Notes: a model not told the origin generated them from the letters alone. Counted from the stretch's first letter, positions 16,981 to 26,106 are shown. The stretch: 64,000 nt of DNA from Sphingobacteriales bacterium (GCA_003963365.1 RXJG01000003.1:65543-129542); one strand, 5' to 3'. Numbers and translations are program-made.

Positions 16981-18372
16981 TTATTTAGAAATAATTAATT
17001 CCTGTCCAATCTTAACATCATATCCTTTCAATTTGTTCCAGTCCATTAACAGGTTAACCGGCACATTGTATTTACGGGAAATACTGTAAATCGTTTCTTT
17101 CGGTTCCACCACATGTGTCTTTTGCTTACCCGATGAAGTTACAGCATTTGTGGCAACTGCCTGTGCAGTTTGTAATTTTGGCATTTGAGCAGCCATACCC
17201 TGTAAATTCAGCACTTCTCCTTCTGCAACCTGTTGCGAAGGATTTGCTAATAAGTTGTATTGTAATAATGCTTCGAGACGAATACCCTCAGCCTGTGCAA
17301 TATCATATAAAGATTCATTAGCCTTTACAATATGCGTAGAAATTGCTCCTTGTCTGCGTTTACGTTGCAGGTAAAGGAGCTGATCATTTTCCAGTACATT
17401 AGAATTCTTCAGGTCATTAAAGTCAAGCAGGTAATTTAAGGGAATGGCATTTTGTTCTGCGATCGCCAACAAAGAAGTTCCTTTAACCGCATATAAAACT
17501 TTTGTTTCATTGATTTTAAAAACACCTTCGGGATAGGCTGCTTTTTCTTCTTTTACTGTCGGTTTTATTCCTGCAATTGGTTCCGGTTTCTTTTCTGAGG
17601 GCATCATCACCGTAGCTTCTTTTTCCTTTGGCTCATTGATATTTACAGGTCCTTCTTTTGTCAATACAGTTTTCTCCTGTATAGTTCCTTTTTTATTAAC
17701 CGGTTTATTTTTTTCTTCTGTTAAAGTAACACCGGGTGCATTTTCAATTACTGCAATTCCATCTTTCTTTTCCTGTGTAATAACTGATGCAGCATTAGAT
17801 TCCGGTACCGTGGGCTGATCATTTTTTACAAACACTTCATCTTCTTTTTTCATTTTACCCATTGCAATTAATGAATACTGCTGCAGGTTATATGTTTCAA
17901 TATACTTAATGAGTTGCTGTGCATATTGCGGGTTGGTGGCGTAACCGGCTTTCTTTAAACCATAAGCCCATGCTTTATAATCCGTGGGATCAATATCAAA
18001 TAAAGAAGCATAATACTTTCTTGTACGAAGAAAATTGGAATGATCACGGTATGATTCTTCTGCTGATTCATATTTACGGAAACACTCCCATGGAGCATCA
18101 TCGGTATGACTAACGGTAGGCCCTTTCCAGTCTTCCTTACACTTGATACCAAAATGATTGTTTGATTTTTTTACGAGTTCGCTGTTACCGTTTTCTGTTT
18201 CCAGTATTCCCTGTGCTAAGGTGATAGAGGCAGGCACTCCTGTACGCTTCATTTCCTGCATAGCAATCTCCTTGTACTGATTAACGTACTCTTCAATGGT
18301 AATGCGCTGCGCTTTGGCGATATTGGATAAAATCAATACTACTGCAACAAAAACAACTTTCAGGTTCTGCAT
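16981..18372 (-). CDS. Secreted glucosaminidase with three LysM domains
   Basis: 463 residues with a signal peptide (about 1-21, ending KAQ). Residues about 25-170 are a FlgJ/AcmA-type glucosaminidase domain, with the catalytic glutamate in AQGILETENG (Glu58) and the SNNHFGIKC stretch. A low-complexity Lys/Glu/Pro linker (about 175-280) leads to three LysM modules at about 288-335, 347-392 and 415-461. It probably trims peptidoglycan in the periplasm. It lies 8 bp after the O-methyltransferase gene in the same operon. Confidence 0.88.
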   Translation of the reverse strand: MQNLKVVFVAVVLILSNIAKAQRITIEEYVNQYKEIAMQEMKRTGVPASITLAQGILETENGNSELVKKSNNHFGIKCKEDWKGPTVSHTDDAPWECFRKYESAEESYRDHSNFLRTRKYYASLFDIDPTDYKAWAYGLKKAGYATNPQYAQQLIKYIETYNLQQYSLIAMGKMKKEDEVFVKNDQPTVPESNAASVITQEKKDGIAVIENAPGVTLTEEKNKPVNKKGTIQEKTVLTKEGPVNINEPKEKEATVMMPSEKKPEPIAGIKPTVKEEKAAYPEGVFKINETKVLYAVKGTSLLAIAEQNAIPLNYLLDFNDLKNSNVLENDQLLYLQRKRRQGAISTHIVKANESLYDIAQAEGIRLEALLQYNLLANPSQQVAEGEVLNLQGMAAQMPKLQTAQAVATNAVTSSGKQKTHVVEPKETIYSISRKYNVPVNLLMDWNKLKGYDVKIGQELIISK

Positions 18373-18380
18373 GATTTTTT

Positions 18381-19043
18381 TTATTTTTTACGAATGAGCA
18401 TCAGCCCATCTCTTACCGTTAACAAAACTATTTCAACTTCCTCACAATTTTTCACATGCTCATTAAAAGCATGGATGGCGATGGCATTCTTTCCTTTTAA
18501 TTCTTCCTGTAACACTTCGCCATGAAACAACACATTATCTGCTAAAATAATTCCACCCTTTTTTAATTTTGGTAAAACGAGGTTAAAATAACTGATATAA
18601 CCGGGTTTATCTGCATCCAAAAAAACCAGGTCCCATTCCTCTTTAAGGGCAGGTATAATATCTAACGCATTTCCGGCATGGGAAATTATCTTATCATCCA
18701 GCCCGGATTTAATAAAATAGGCACGACTAATATCTGCATCTTCCTGTCTTAATTCAACGGTGTGCAACACACCATCCTCTGCCAAACCTTTTGCCAGGCA
18801 AATAGCACTGTAACCGGTGAATGTTCCTATTTCTAAAATGCGTTGCGGACGGATGATTTTGCTGATGAGTTCAAGAAATTTTCCCTGCACATGACCACTG
18901 AGCATATGTGCATGCTGGCTGCGGCTCTCCTGCGTTTGATTGCTGATGAGCTGCAATATTTCATCTTCGGGAGAAGTGAATTTTTCTGCGTATTCATTTG
19001 CCAGTTGGTGAATGATTTCCACAATATTGATTTTGCAGCGCAA
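18381..19043 (-). CDS. Class I SAM-dependent O-methyltransferase (catechol-type)
   Basis: 220 residues. The SAM site EIGTFTGYSA is near 71-80, the acidic VELRQEDA follows, the metal/substrate region is DLVFLDADKPGY, and ILADNVLFHGEV completes the YrrM/caffeoyl-CoA O-methyltransferase pattern. The substrate is unknown. It is separated from the upstream LOG gene by 57 bp that contains a 7-bp repeat array, and from the glucosaminidase gene by 8 bp. Confidence 0.85.
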   Translation of the reverse strand: MRCKINIVEIIHQLANEYAEKFTSPEDEILQLISNQTQESRSQHAHMLSGHVQGKFLELISKIIRPQRILEIGTFTGYSAICLAKGLAEDGVLHTVELRQEDADISRAYFIKSGLDDKIISHAGNALDIIPALKEEWDLVFLDADKPGYISYFNLVLPKLKKGGIILADNVLFHGEVLQEELKGKNAIAIHAFNEHVKNCEEVEIVLLTVRDGLMLIRKK

Positions 19044-19053
19044 AGATAGGCCT

Positions 19054-19095
19054 AAATGATGATGTCAGATGTACGAAGTACGATGTTAATTAATC
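19054..19095. repeat. Intergenic 7-bp repeat array of the GATGTAC/GAAGTAC type
   Basis: The units are AAATGAT, GATGTCA, GATGTAC, GAAGTAC, GATGTTA and ATTAATC, an exact 7-bp register. It fills most of the 57-bp gap between the LOG and O-methyltransferase genes. Confidence 0.75.
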
Positions 19096-19100
19096 ATATA

Positions 19101-19799
19101 TCAGAAGTTTGGCTGCAGCGGATGTTTATCAAAATAACTTACAATGTACTGCACAGCATCTTCGGGAGTATCAACAATCTTCAACAAATCCAAATCACCG
19201 GAACTGATATTTTTTTCCTGTTCCTGCATTACTTCATGCATCCAGCTGATTAACCCTGTCCAGTAAGATTTACCCACCAATACCATTGGTGAGTCTTCAA
19301 ATTTTCCCGTTTGAATTAACGTAGCTACTTCAAAAAATTCATCCATGGTGCCAAAGCCACCGGGCATCATTATAAAACCCTGCGCATACTTAGTAAACAT
19401 TACTTTGCGTACAAAGAAATAATCAAAGTGAACCATTTTGTCTTTGTCAATATAAGGATTGGATTGCTGTTCAAATGGCAGCTCAATACTTAATCCTACT
19501 GATTTTGCCCCGGCTAACTGTGCACCTTTATTGGCGGCTTCCATTATTCCGGGACCACCGCCGGTGATGATACCAAAACCTTGTTCACCTAATCGTTTGG
19601 CAATATCCACAGTCATTTCATAATACTTGTTGCCGGGCCTGGTCCTCGCTGATCCAAAGATGGAAACACATGGACCAATCTTTGCCATTTTTTCAAACCC
19701 TTCCACAAACTCCGCCATTATTTTAAATATCTGCCAGCTGCTGTGTGCTTTGGATTCTGTCCAGTTACGTTGTTTGGATTTTTTTACATTTTCATTCAT
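19101..19799 (-). CDS. LOG family protein (TIGR00730 Rossmann fold), long form
   Basis: 232 residues with the nucleotide-binding motifs GGGPGIMEAAN at 80-90 and PGGFGTMDE at 146-154. LOG proteins are nucleoside 5'-monophosphate phosphoribohydrolases that release the base from AMP or cytokinin nucleotides. The N-terminal extension of about 40 residues marks the longer bacterial subgroup. It follows the SSS symporter gene by 29 bp. A second, shorter LOG gene lies on the other side of that symporter. Confidence 0.85.
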   Translation of the reverse strand: MNENVKKSKQRNWTESKAHSSWQIFKIMAEFVEGFEKMAKIGPCVSIFGSARTRPGNKYYEMTVDIAKRLGEQGFGIITGGGPGIMEAANKGAQLAGAKSVGLSIELPFEQQSNPYIDKDKMVHFDYFFVRKVMFTKYAQGFIMMPGGFGTMDEFFEVATLIQTGKFEDSPMVLVGKSYWTGLISWMHEVMQEQEKNISSGDLDLLKIVDTPEDAVQYIVSYFDKHPLQPNF

Positions 19800-19828
19800 A
19801 TAGCAAGCATTAAGGTTTGAATAGAATA

Positions 19829-21343
19829 TTATTCAGTCTGAGTTGGTTTATAAGAGATCAACCATAAACCAATATAAGTAAGCAGTCCATTTATTACCAG
19901 TAATTCCAGTCCTATTTCAAAATTTCCGAAAATATTTTTCTGGTATTTATCAAGGAAGAAACAAATGACTGGAGAAGCAATAGCTATATATGGCACCAGC
20001 TTATCATTCACCATTCTTTTAGTAATAATACCAAAAGTAAACAAGCCTAATAGCGGACCATATGTATATCCCGCCACTTTTAATATCACACCAATCATAC
20101 TTGAATTATTGACCCATTTAAATACCAATACAAAAATTAGAAAGATGAATGCAAATCCAAGATGGATACGTTGTCGTAATTTCTTCTTGGCCGCATCATC
20201 CATATCGGTTCTTCTTTTCATTCCCAAAATATCAATACAGAAAGAAGAAGTTAATGCAGTGATAGCTCCATCTGCACTGGGGAATAATGCTGATATCAAT
20301 GCGATTATAAAGATGACAGAAACGATTGGTGGCATATGATGCAATGCCACTACAGGAAACAATTTATCTGCCGTAGCATTCTCCGACCCCAGCATAAACT
20401 TAGTTACTTCTTTGCCATCAACTAATGATGTTACATTCTGTCCACCTGATTGGTAAGCATATAAATAAAGTAGTCCGCCAAGGAACAAGAATAACAATAT
20501 CACTCCAGTCAGTGTAAATCCAAGCGTTACTACATTCTTTTGCGAATCCTTTAATGTCTTCACCGAAATATTCTTTTGCATCATTTCCTGGTCCATTCCC
20601 GTCATGGTAATGGTAATAAAGGCACCGGCAATTATTTGTTTAATAAAAAACAATTTACTCCCGGGGTCAGTAAAGAAAATTTTTGTCATTCCCTTGTCAC
20701 TCATAGCGGCAATGCTTTCACCAAAACCCATATCCATTTTATTCAGCATGTAAACAACACAAATGATCAATCCAGCCAGCATACAGGTAGTTTGCAGTGT
20801 ATCGGTATAAACAATTGTTTTTACCCCGCCTTCATAGGTATAAATTAAAATCATCAGCAGGATGGTTAATGTAGTAACCCAGAAGGGAATATTATAATTG
20901 GATAAAATTGCATCCTGTAAAATTTTCACTACCAGGTATAATCTTGCTGTGGCACCTAATGTTCTTGATAAAATAAAAAAGGATGCACCTGTTTTATAGG
21001 ATTGAAAACCCAGCCTGGTGCTGAGATAATTGTAAATAGAGGTAAGATTAAGTTTATAATACAATGGCAAAAGCACAAAAGCAATAATGATATAACCAAT
21101 AAGATAGCCAATGGTAACCTGGAAATAAGCAAAGGCTTCCGTTGAAACGGCGCCAGGCACACTTACAAACGTAATACCGCTGAGTGAAGTGCCGATCATA
21201 CCAAACGCCACCAGCATCCAGTTAGAATTACGGTTACCGATAAAAAAAGATTCATTAGTTGCATTACGGGAAGTATACCATGCCACAATCAGCAATAAAA
21301 CAAAATAGCCAATCACAAAAGAAAATAACAAGCCCGGGCTCAT
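19829..21343 (-). CDS. Sodium:solute symporter (SSS family)
   Basis: 504 residues with about 13 hydrophobic segments and the SSS core stretch GNRNSNWMLVAFGMIGTSLS near the N-terminus, where the sodium site lies. The closest recognisable group is the SSS transporters of Bacteroidota with unassigned substrates. It is the first gene of a minus-strand operon with LOG, O-methyltransferase, glucosaminidase and hpt, so nucleoside, base or cell-wall sugar uptake is possible but is inference. It is divergent from the second LOG gene across 82 bp. Confidence 0.85.
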   Translation of the reverse strand: MSPGLLFSFVIGYFVLLLIVAWYTSRNATNESFFIGNRNSNWMLVAFGMIGTSLSGITFVSVPGAVSTEAFAYFQVTIGYLIGYIIIAFVLLPLYYKLNLTSIYNYLSTRLGFQSYKTGASFFILSRTLGATARLYLVVKILQDAILSNYNIPFWVTTLTILLMILIYTYEGGVKTIVYTDTLQTTCMLAGLIICVVYMLNKMDMGFGESIAAMSDKGMTKIFFTDPGSKLFFIKQIIAGAFITITMTGMDQEMMQKNISVKTLKDSQKNVVTLGFTLTGVILLFLFLGGLLYLYAYQSGGQNVTSLVDGKEVTKFMLGSENATADKLFPVVALHHMPPIVSVIFIIALISALFPSADGAITALTSSFCIDILGMKRRTDMDDAAKKKLRQRIHLGFAFIFLIFVLVFKWVNNSSMIGVILKVAGYTYGPLLGLFTFGIITKRMVNDKLVPYIAIASPVICFFLDKYQKNIFGNFEIGLELLVINGLLTYIGLWLISYKPTQTE

Positions 21344-21425
21344 AGATATTAATTTATAATGAAGATAAATAAATTATCAGGTGTGCAAGATAGAATGTTT
21401 TACTTTGCAAACTCAATTACACTAC

Positions 21426-21956
21426 ATGAACTATAAATCTGTTGCTGTTTTTTGCGGATCAAAGTTTGGCAATCATCCATTGTACAAAACACATGCTATT
21501 GAACTGGGAAGATTAATAGCCTTCAATAAGCAAACATTGGTTTATGGTGGCGGCAGTGTTGGTTTAATGGGTGCAGTATCGGATGCGGTATTAGAAAGCA
21601 ATGGAAAAGTAATCGGTGTTATTCCTGATTTATTAAAGAACAGGGAAATACATCATCCTCATTTAAATGAACTGATTGTTGTTCCTGATATGCATACCCG
21701 TAAAAAGAAAATGTATGAGTTGTGTGATGCTGCTATCATTTTACCCGGAGGCTTTGGCACATTAGATGAGCTATTTGAAATGCTCACCTGGAATCAATTA
21801 AATATTCACGATAAAAAAATAATCCTCCTTAATTCAGGAGGATTTTATGATCATTTAATTGCTCACTTACTTCAGATGCAGAACGAGGGGTTTTTATACG
21901 AGGCAGTTGAAAGTCGTATCACCATCTGCTCAACACCATTGGAAATTTACCGGTAA
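21426..21956 (+). CDS. LOG family protein (TIGR00730 Rossmann fold), short form
   Basis: 176 residues from the ATG at 21426, with GGGSVGLMGAVSD at 41-53 and PGGFGTLDE at 107-115, the classic cytokinin-riboside monophosphate phosphoribohydrolase pattern. An earlier in-frame ATG at 21381 would add 15 residues that precede the conserved first strand (YKSVAVFCGS), so it is rejected. The weak -7-like TACTTTGC near 21402 also supports the later start. The 3' end overlaps the convergent outer-membrane protein gene by 10 bp. Confidence 0.88.
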   Translation: MNYKSVAVFCGSKFGNHPLYKTHAIELGRLIAFNKQTLVYGGGSVGLMGAVSDAVLESNGKVIGVIPDLLKNREIHHPHLNELIVVPDMHTRKKKMYELCDAAIILPGGFGTLDELFEMLTWNQLNIHDKKIILLNSGGFYDHLIAHLLQMQNEGFLYEAVESRITICSTPLEIYR

Positions 21957-22594
21957 CGGCCTCCTCTTCCATAACCACCTTCAAACAAACCGATATTAAC
22001 GCCGGCTTTTATTATGGGATTAGCCCTAGTCGTTCCATTATTATCTAACACATTTACATAAGGTGATTCTGGAAGTTTTAATACATCCCACAAAATTGCA
22101 AAATAAAAAAACGTATTTGAACCTGGCGCCCTTCCTTGTGCGATACCCGCACCGACTAATAATGAGTTAGCGTCAGTTTTATATTGTTGGTTAGTACCCA
22201 CTGAGGGAATAAATTTTTCACTGGTAAAATTGTGTTCAAACTGGGCCTGGGCAAACAAAAAGCGAACAGGATATATCCTTGTAAAAGCACCTCCACCATA
22301 AACTGATCGTCTTAATTTATCATTCAGATTGGGATAATCCCTCCTGCTGTCATGCGTATAGTTAACTACCACACCAGCATCAACCCAATTGGCAATCCGG
22401 TAACCAAATACCGGGCTTGCCCCCAATGTTGATCCACCGCTATAAAACGCCAGTGCGATACTACCTCCAGTAAACAGGTTTTCTTTTTTAAACCCTTTTT
22501 CTTTTTCATCATTCTTTTTGTCTTCTGATTGTGATTGTGCATTCACGATAATACCAACTGATAACAGCACAAATGATAACATTACTTTTTTCAT
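21947..22594 (-). CDS. Putative outer-membrane beta-barrel protein
   Basis: 215 residues with a clear signal peptide (MKKVMLSFVLLSVGIIVNAQ). A charged linker (about 22-37) is followed by alternating amphipathic strands with many Gly, Tyr and Phe residues, as in small eight-stranded outer-membrane barrels. It ends GYGRGGRYR. It lies 7 bp after the glcD-type gene. No specific family is recognised. Confidence 0.7.
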   Translation of the reverse strand: MKKVMLSFVLLSVGIIVNAQSQSEDKKNDEKEKGFKKENLFTGGSIALAFYSGGSTLGASPVFGYRIANWVDAGVVVNYTHDSRRDYPNLNDKLRRSVYGGGAFTRIYPVRFLFAQAQFEHNFTSEKFIPSVGTNQQYKTDANSLLVGAGIAQGRAPGSNTFFYFAILWDVLKLPESPYVNVLDNNGTTRANPIIKAGVNIGLFEGGYGRGGRYR

Positions 22595-22601
22595 GGTTAC
22601 T

Positions 22602-24020
22602 TTAGTTTAAATCAAAAATTTTTCCTGCGTTTAAAATATTATTCGGATCAAATGATCTTTTTATTTCTTTCATCAGCCGCAATTGTGTTTTATTAAACAC
22701 AATATCCAAATATCCTTTCTGTATCAATCCTATTCCGTGTTCACCACTGATCGTTCCGCCCAGCTTATGTACTAATTCAAACATAGCTCTCAAACTTTCA
22801 ATCATCGCCGGATCATCCAAACTATTCTGCACACCTTCCTTCTTTATACGGATATGAAGATTACCATCTCCCGCATGACCATAACACACGGCATGATAAT
22901 TATATTGTTCACCCAATTGCTTAACGCCTCTTATTAAGGCCGGTAACTCTGCTCTTGGTACCACTGTATCTTCTTCAATAGTATAACCTGCAATCTTTAC
23001 TGCCTCGGCCACTCTTCTTCTTAACTTCCACAACTCAGCTTTTTGCTGCGCATCGTCTGCAAAATAAATCTCTCCAATATTATATTGTGTTAAAAGGTTG
23101 CCAATAGCTTCCATTTCCTGCATCAGCACTTCTATATTATTGCCATCCACTTCAATAATAAGATGTGCTGCTGTATCATCCGTAATGGGTATGGCTGAAC
23201 TGTCAACCATTTTACTTACTATTTTCAGTGCATCTATTTCTACTAACTCCATTGCACTCGGAATAAATCCTGCATTAAATATGGCACTAACGGCCTGGCC
23301 TGCCTGTTCCAATTGCTTAAACGGAACAAGCATCAACAGATCATATTTTGGCAACGGAATTAACTTTAATACAATCTTCGTTACAATACCTAATGTACCT
23401 TCACTGCCAACCACTAATTGTGTTAAATTATAACCGGTAGAATTTTTTCTCACATTAGCACCTGTCCATATAATTTCACCATCAGGTAAAACCATTTGAA
23501 GATTCATCACATAATCTCTCACCACTCCATACTTTACTGCTTTTGGTCCTCCGCTGTTTTCAGCAATATTTCCTCCTATAAAACAACTGCCACGGCTGCT
23601 TGGATCAGGAGGATAAAACAACCCTTTTTCTTTTACAGCATCCATCAGTACTTCAGTTATTACACCAGGCTCGGTTGTTACCTGCAAGTTTCTTTCATCA
23701 ATATGCAGGATTGTATTCATTCTTTCTGTACTCAGCAACACACCTCCTAAATGTGGTAAAGCACCACCACTTAAACCTGTCCCTGCTCCTCTTGGTGTAA
23801 CGGGTATCAAACCTTCATTACATATTTTCATAACCGCACTAATCTCTTCTGCAGTTCTTGGTTTTATCACTACTTCCGGCGGATAGTTCAATATTTCTGT
23901 CTCATCATGCCCGTAATGATGTAATGATTCTTCATCTGCCAGCACATATTCATTGCCCACTATTTGCCTGAATTGTTCTATATGCTTAGCCGTAAGTTTT
24001 TGTTTTATGCTTTCGCTCAT
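22602..24020 (-). CDS. FAD-linked oxidase (GlcD / D-lactate dehydrogenase type)
   Basis: About 472 residues. The PCMH FAD-binding domain is marked by VTPRGAGTGLSGGALP and GGNIAENSGGPKAVKYG. The C-terminal cap holds YGHAGDGNLHIRI and SGEHGIGLIQKGYL. These enzymes oxidise D-lactate or glycolate, usually passing electrons to quinone or an Fe-S partner not seen here. The ATG at 24020 is preceded by GGAAAG at ribosome-binding distance, while the in-frame ATG at 24053 has none, so 24020 is used. Confidence 0.88.
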   Translation of the reverse strand: MSESIKQKLTAKHIEQFRQIVGNEYVLADEESLHHYGHDETEILNYPPEVVIKPRTAEEISAVMKICNEGLIPVTPRGAGTGLSGGALPHLGGVLLSTERMNTILHIDERNLQVTTEPGVITEVLMDAVKEKGLFYPPDPSSRGSCFIGGNIAENSGGPKAVKYGVVRDYVMNLQMVLPDGEIIWTGANVRKNSTGYNLTQLVVGSEGTLGIVTKIVLKLIPLPKYDLLMLVPFKQLEQAGQAVSAIFNAGFIPSAMELVEIDALKIVSKMVDSSAIPITDDTAAHLIIEVDGNNIEVLMQEMEAIGNLLTQYNIGEIYFADDAQQKAELWKLRRRVAEAVKIAGYTIEEDTVVPRAELPALIRGVKQLGEQYNYHAVCYGHAGDGNLHIRIKKEGVQNSLDDPAMIESLRAMFELVHKLGGTISGEHGIGLIQKGYLDIVFNKTQLRLMKEIKRSFDPNNILNAGKIFDLN

Positions 24021-24128
24021 CTGTTTTCTTTCCGTAAAAATCGGTAAAGCCATCCATTTATTAAAACTCTCATTGTTTGTCCTTCGCTTTCCTGCCTATG
24101 TTAAAATTTCTGTTAAAGAGAAACAGGA

Positions 24129-24159
24129 TTTGGTTATTACGAAAACAGTCGTATATTTG
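24129..24159 (+). promoter_or_regulatory. Strong Bacteroidota promoter (TTTG-N19-TATATTTG)
   Basis: TTTG at 24129-24132 and TATATTTG at 24152-24159 are separated by 19 bases, matching both the -33 and -7 consensus and the usual spacing. It lies 45 bp before the start codon at 24205. Two dyads flank the -7 element. Confidence 0.8.
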
Positions 24160-24177
24160 ATTACGAAATAAATCGTA
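24138..24177. promoter_or_regulatory. Two tandem TACGA-N6-TCGTA operators over the promoter
   Basis: Dyad 1 is 24138-24153 (TACGA, AAACAG, TCGTA) and overlaps the left end of the -7 element. Dyad 2 is 24162-24177 (TACGA, AATAAA, TCGTA) and covers the expected transcription start. Their centres are 24 bp apart. The arrangement is typical of a dimeric repressor such as a BlaI/MecI-type winged-helix protein; no such gene is in the window. Confidence 0.7.
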
Positions 24178-24204
24178 TAACATTAACCTCTAAAAAGAAT
24201 AGTC

Positions 24205-25029
24205 ATGAACAAGCATTGGATTAACCGTTACTGGTGGCTGCCAGTATTATTTGCAGGAATAGGATTGAGCTCTTTTACGCTATTTAATTTTGCAGATCCT
24301 GGTTCTGTTGCTCCCCCACAGCCAAATTTCAAAATAACGCTTACCCAATTAAAAGATACTCTCCCTTCAGACGAAGAGGATGATTGGCAATTCCACCTCA
24401 AAACTAAAGAACTGGATAAAGCAATTGCTGAAATGGAAAAACAAATTGTGAAAGCGAAAACCGAGCTCAAAAACAAAGACTGGAAAAAGATTGATGAAGA
24501 AATGGAAAAAGCAATGAAGGAAATAGATAAGATTGATTTGAGCAAAATGAAATCAGACCTGGAACAGCAAATGAAAAATATAGATTTCGAAAAGATGGAG
24601 AAGGAGTTGAAAGAGTCTTTGAAAAAGCTGGAAGAAGTTGATCTGCCGAAAATGAAAAAAGAAATGCAGGAGCAGTTAACCAAAGAGCTGGCTGCTTCAG
24701 AAAAAGAATTAGCCAACTCAAAAAAAGAGTTGCAGTTACAGAAAGAAAAAATGAAAGGCCAGATAGGTAAAAATCTTGCTGAAACCATGCAAAATTTAGA
24801 TAAAACTTTTTCTGATGCGAAAGAACAATTAAAAGAGTTTAAGAAAATGACAGAAGAAATGGAAAAAGATGGATTGATTAAAAAAGGAGAAAATGCGGAT
24901 GTAACTTTTAAGAAGGGTGAACTATATATCAACGGAAAAAAACAATCAAAGGAAGTAAGCGATAAGTATAAGCACTATTTTAAGAAAGGCAGTTTTCATT
25001 TTGAAGGGAAAGATGATGATTGGTTATGA
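24205..25029 (+). CDS. Secreted or anchored coiled-coil protein of unknown function
   Basis: 274 residues. An N-terminal hydrophobic helix (about 10-30) serves as signal or anchor. Residues about 68-225 are one long charged coiled coil rich in Lys and Glu (repeated KMEKELKE-type heptads). The C-terminal 45 residues form a small globular end with VTFKKGELYINGKKQ. Similar tails occur in Bacteroidota proteins encoded near BlaR1-type M56 peptidases, but I cannot assign a family. It has the best promoter in the window with two operator dyads, and a strong terminator follows, so it is a tightly regulated single-gene unit. Confidence 0.75.
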   Translation: MNKHWINRYWWLPVLFAGIGLSSFTLFNFADPGSVAPPQPNFKITLTQLKDTLPSDEEDDWQFHLKTKELDKAIAEMEKQIVKAKTELKNKDWKKIDEEMEKAMKEIDKIDLSKMKSDLEQQMKNIDFEKMEKELKESLKKLEEVDLPKMKKEMQEQLTKELAASEKELANSKKELQLQKEKMKGQIGKNLAETMQNLDKTFSDAKEQLKEFKKMTEEMEKDGLIKKGENADVTFKKGELYINGKKQSKEVSDKYKHYFKKGSFHFEGKDDDWL

Positions 25030-25048
25030 TCAATCAAAAGCAATCGAC

Positions 25049-25081
25049 AAAAAAGCGATACTCAAATTGTATCGCTTTTTT
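25049..25081. terminator. Bidirectional terminator with 13-bp stem
   Basis: AAAAAAGCGATAC (25049-25061) and GTATCGCTTTTTT (25069-25081) form a perfect stem with a 7-base loop. It serves the coiled-coil gene on the plus strand and the PorP/SprF gene on the minus strand, whose stop codon overlaps the hairpin edge. Confidence 0.9.
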
Positions 25082-26105
25082 AATATTTGAAAGAAGGACA
25101 AAGCGATTGTCGCTTATTACCGAAGTATTCGTTATAAAAACCTTCTTTAATTACAGAGAATTCAACAGCACCTTTTGATCCATTATACTGGCGAAGACTG
25201 GAAACTGTTGCATCATAAGTAAAATTAAATGTCATGGTTTTTAACTGGAACCCTGCCATTCCTATTGCCGCATCACCCACACGGTAGTAAATGCCTCCAA
25301 TTAACTGCTTATCCCCATCGCCGCTTAAATTGTAATGAACATTTCCACCCGCCACAATTTCCCTGGTTTTTGCCTGGAAGGATGCATATGCATTGGGATT
25401 AATAATAACACTTTCATTTAATTTGAAACTACCGTTGACGAAAGCAGTATATCTCCGTGGAATTACATTGCTGCCATCTGCAAAAAAAGTTTCTTTAGGA
25501 GTATTTACATGCAGAATTGAAAAGCCTGCGTTAAAGTAAGCGTTTTCCGAAGGGAAGTATGCATAATTAATACCTGCCTGCAGGTCTAAATAGGTTGCGG
25601 TAGCAGAATTAAAGTTATCAGCCGTTGGAAGAGAAGCCTCGAAAAATTTTCCATTCCAAACATACTGATCACCTAAATGCAAAGAATTGGGATCAACCCG
25701 TTTGTTAGCAAAACCTATATTAAAACCGGCGCTGAGTAAACTGCTTAGTCCCAGCATTTGATGATACGCAACAGATGCATAAGCTTTGGTTGAGGTGAGA
25801 TTTCCACTGCCAGCTATATCCCGTAATAAAACACCACCCAAACCCATCCAACCACTCTCTAATTTATTTCGAAACACTTGTGCATCGCCAAAAACACTGT
25901 ATGTTTTATAAGGAACCGGAATAGATGCCCACTGATTACGAAAATTAGCACCGAGGCGAAAATCTGCAGCAGGTATAAAACCTGTATTGGCAGGATTAGT
26001 TAATAATGGTGCGTTGATGAATTGTGAAAAATGAAAATCCTGTGCTTTCAGTTTTACCTGGGTCACTAAGATTAACAACAATAATATCGGCACCTTTATC
26101 TTCAT
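25080..26105 (-). CDS. PorP/SprF family type IX secretion system membrane protein
   Basis: 341 residues with a signal peptide (about 1-21, ending KAQ). Immediately after it comes the family start DFHFSQFINAPLLTNPANTGF. The rest is an outer-membrane barrel ending YEYFGNKRQSLCPSFKY in style. Proteins of this family sit with large substrates carrying a type B C-terminal domain and help secrete or anchor them. It starts 1 bp after the stop of the 1204-residue type B protein, an arrangement seen in many Bacteroidota. Confidence 0.9.
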   Translation of the reverse strand: MKIKVPILLLLILVTQVKLKAQDFHFSQFINAPLLTNPANTGFIPAADFRLGANFRNQWASIPVPYKTYSVFGDAQVFRNKLESGWMGLGGVLLRDIAGSGNLTSTKAYASVAYHQMLGLSSLLSAGFNIGFANKRVDPNSLHLGDQYVWNGKFFEASLPTADNFNSATATYLDLQAGINYAYFPSENAYFNAGFSILHVNTPKETFFADGSNVIPRRYTAFVNGSFKLNESVIINPNAYASFQAKTREIVAGGNVHYNLSGDGDKQLIGGIYYRVGDAAIGMAGFQLKTMTFNFTYDATVSSLRQYNGSKGAVEFSVIKEGFYNEYFGNKRQSLCPSFKY

Positions 26106-26106
26106 A

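Noticed and set aside
24228-24932. A 234-residue open frame antisense to the coiled-coil gene
   Set aside because: It is a long Ser/Phe-rich shadow produced by Lys/Glu-rich codons (GAA, AAA) read in reverse. The sense gene has the promoter, signal peptide and terminator.
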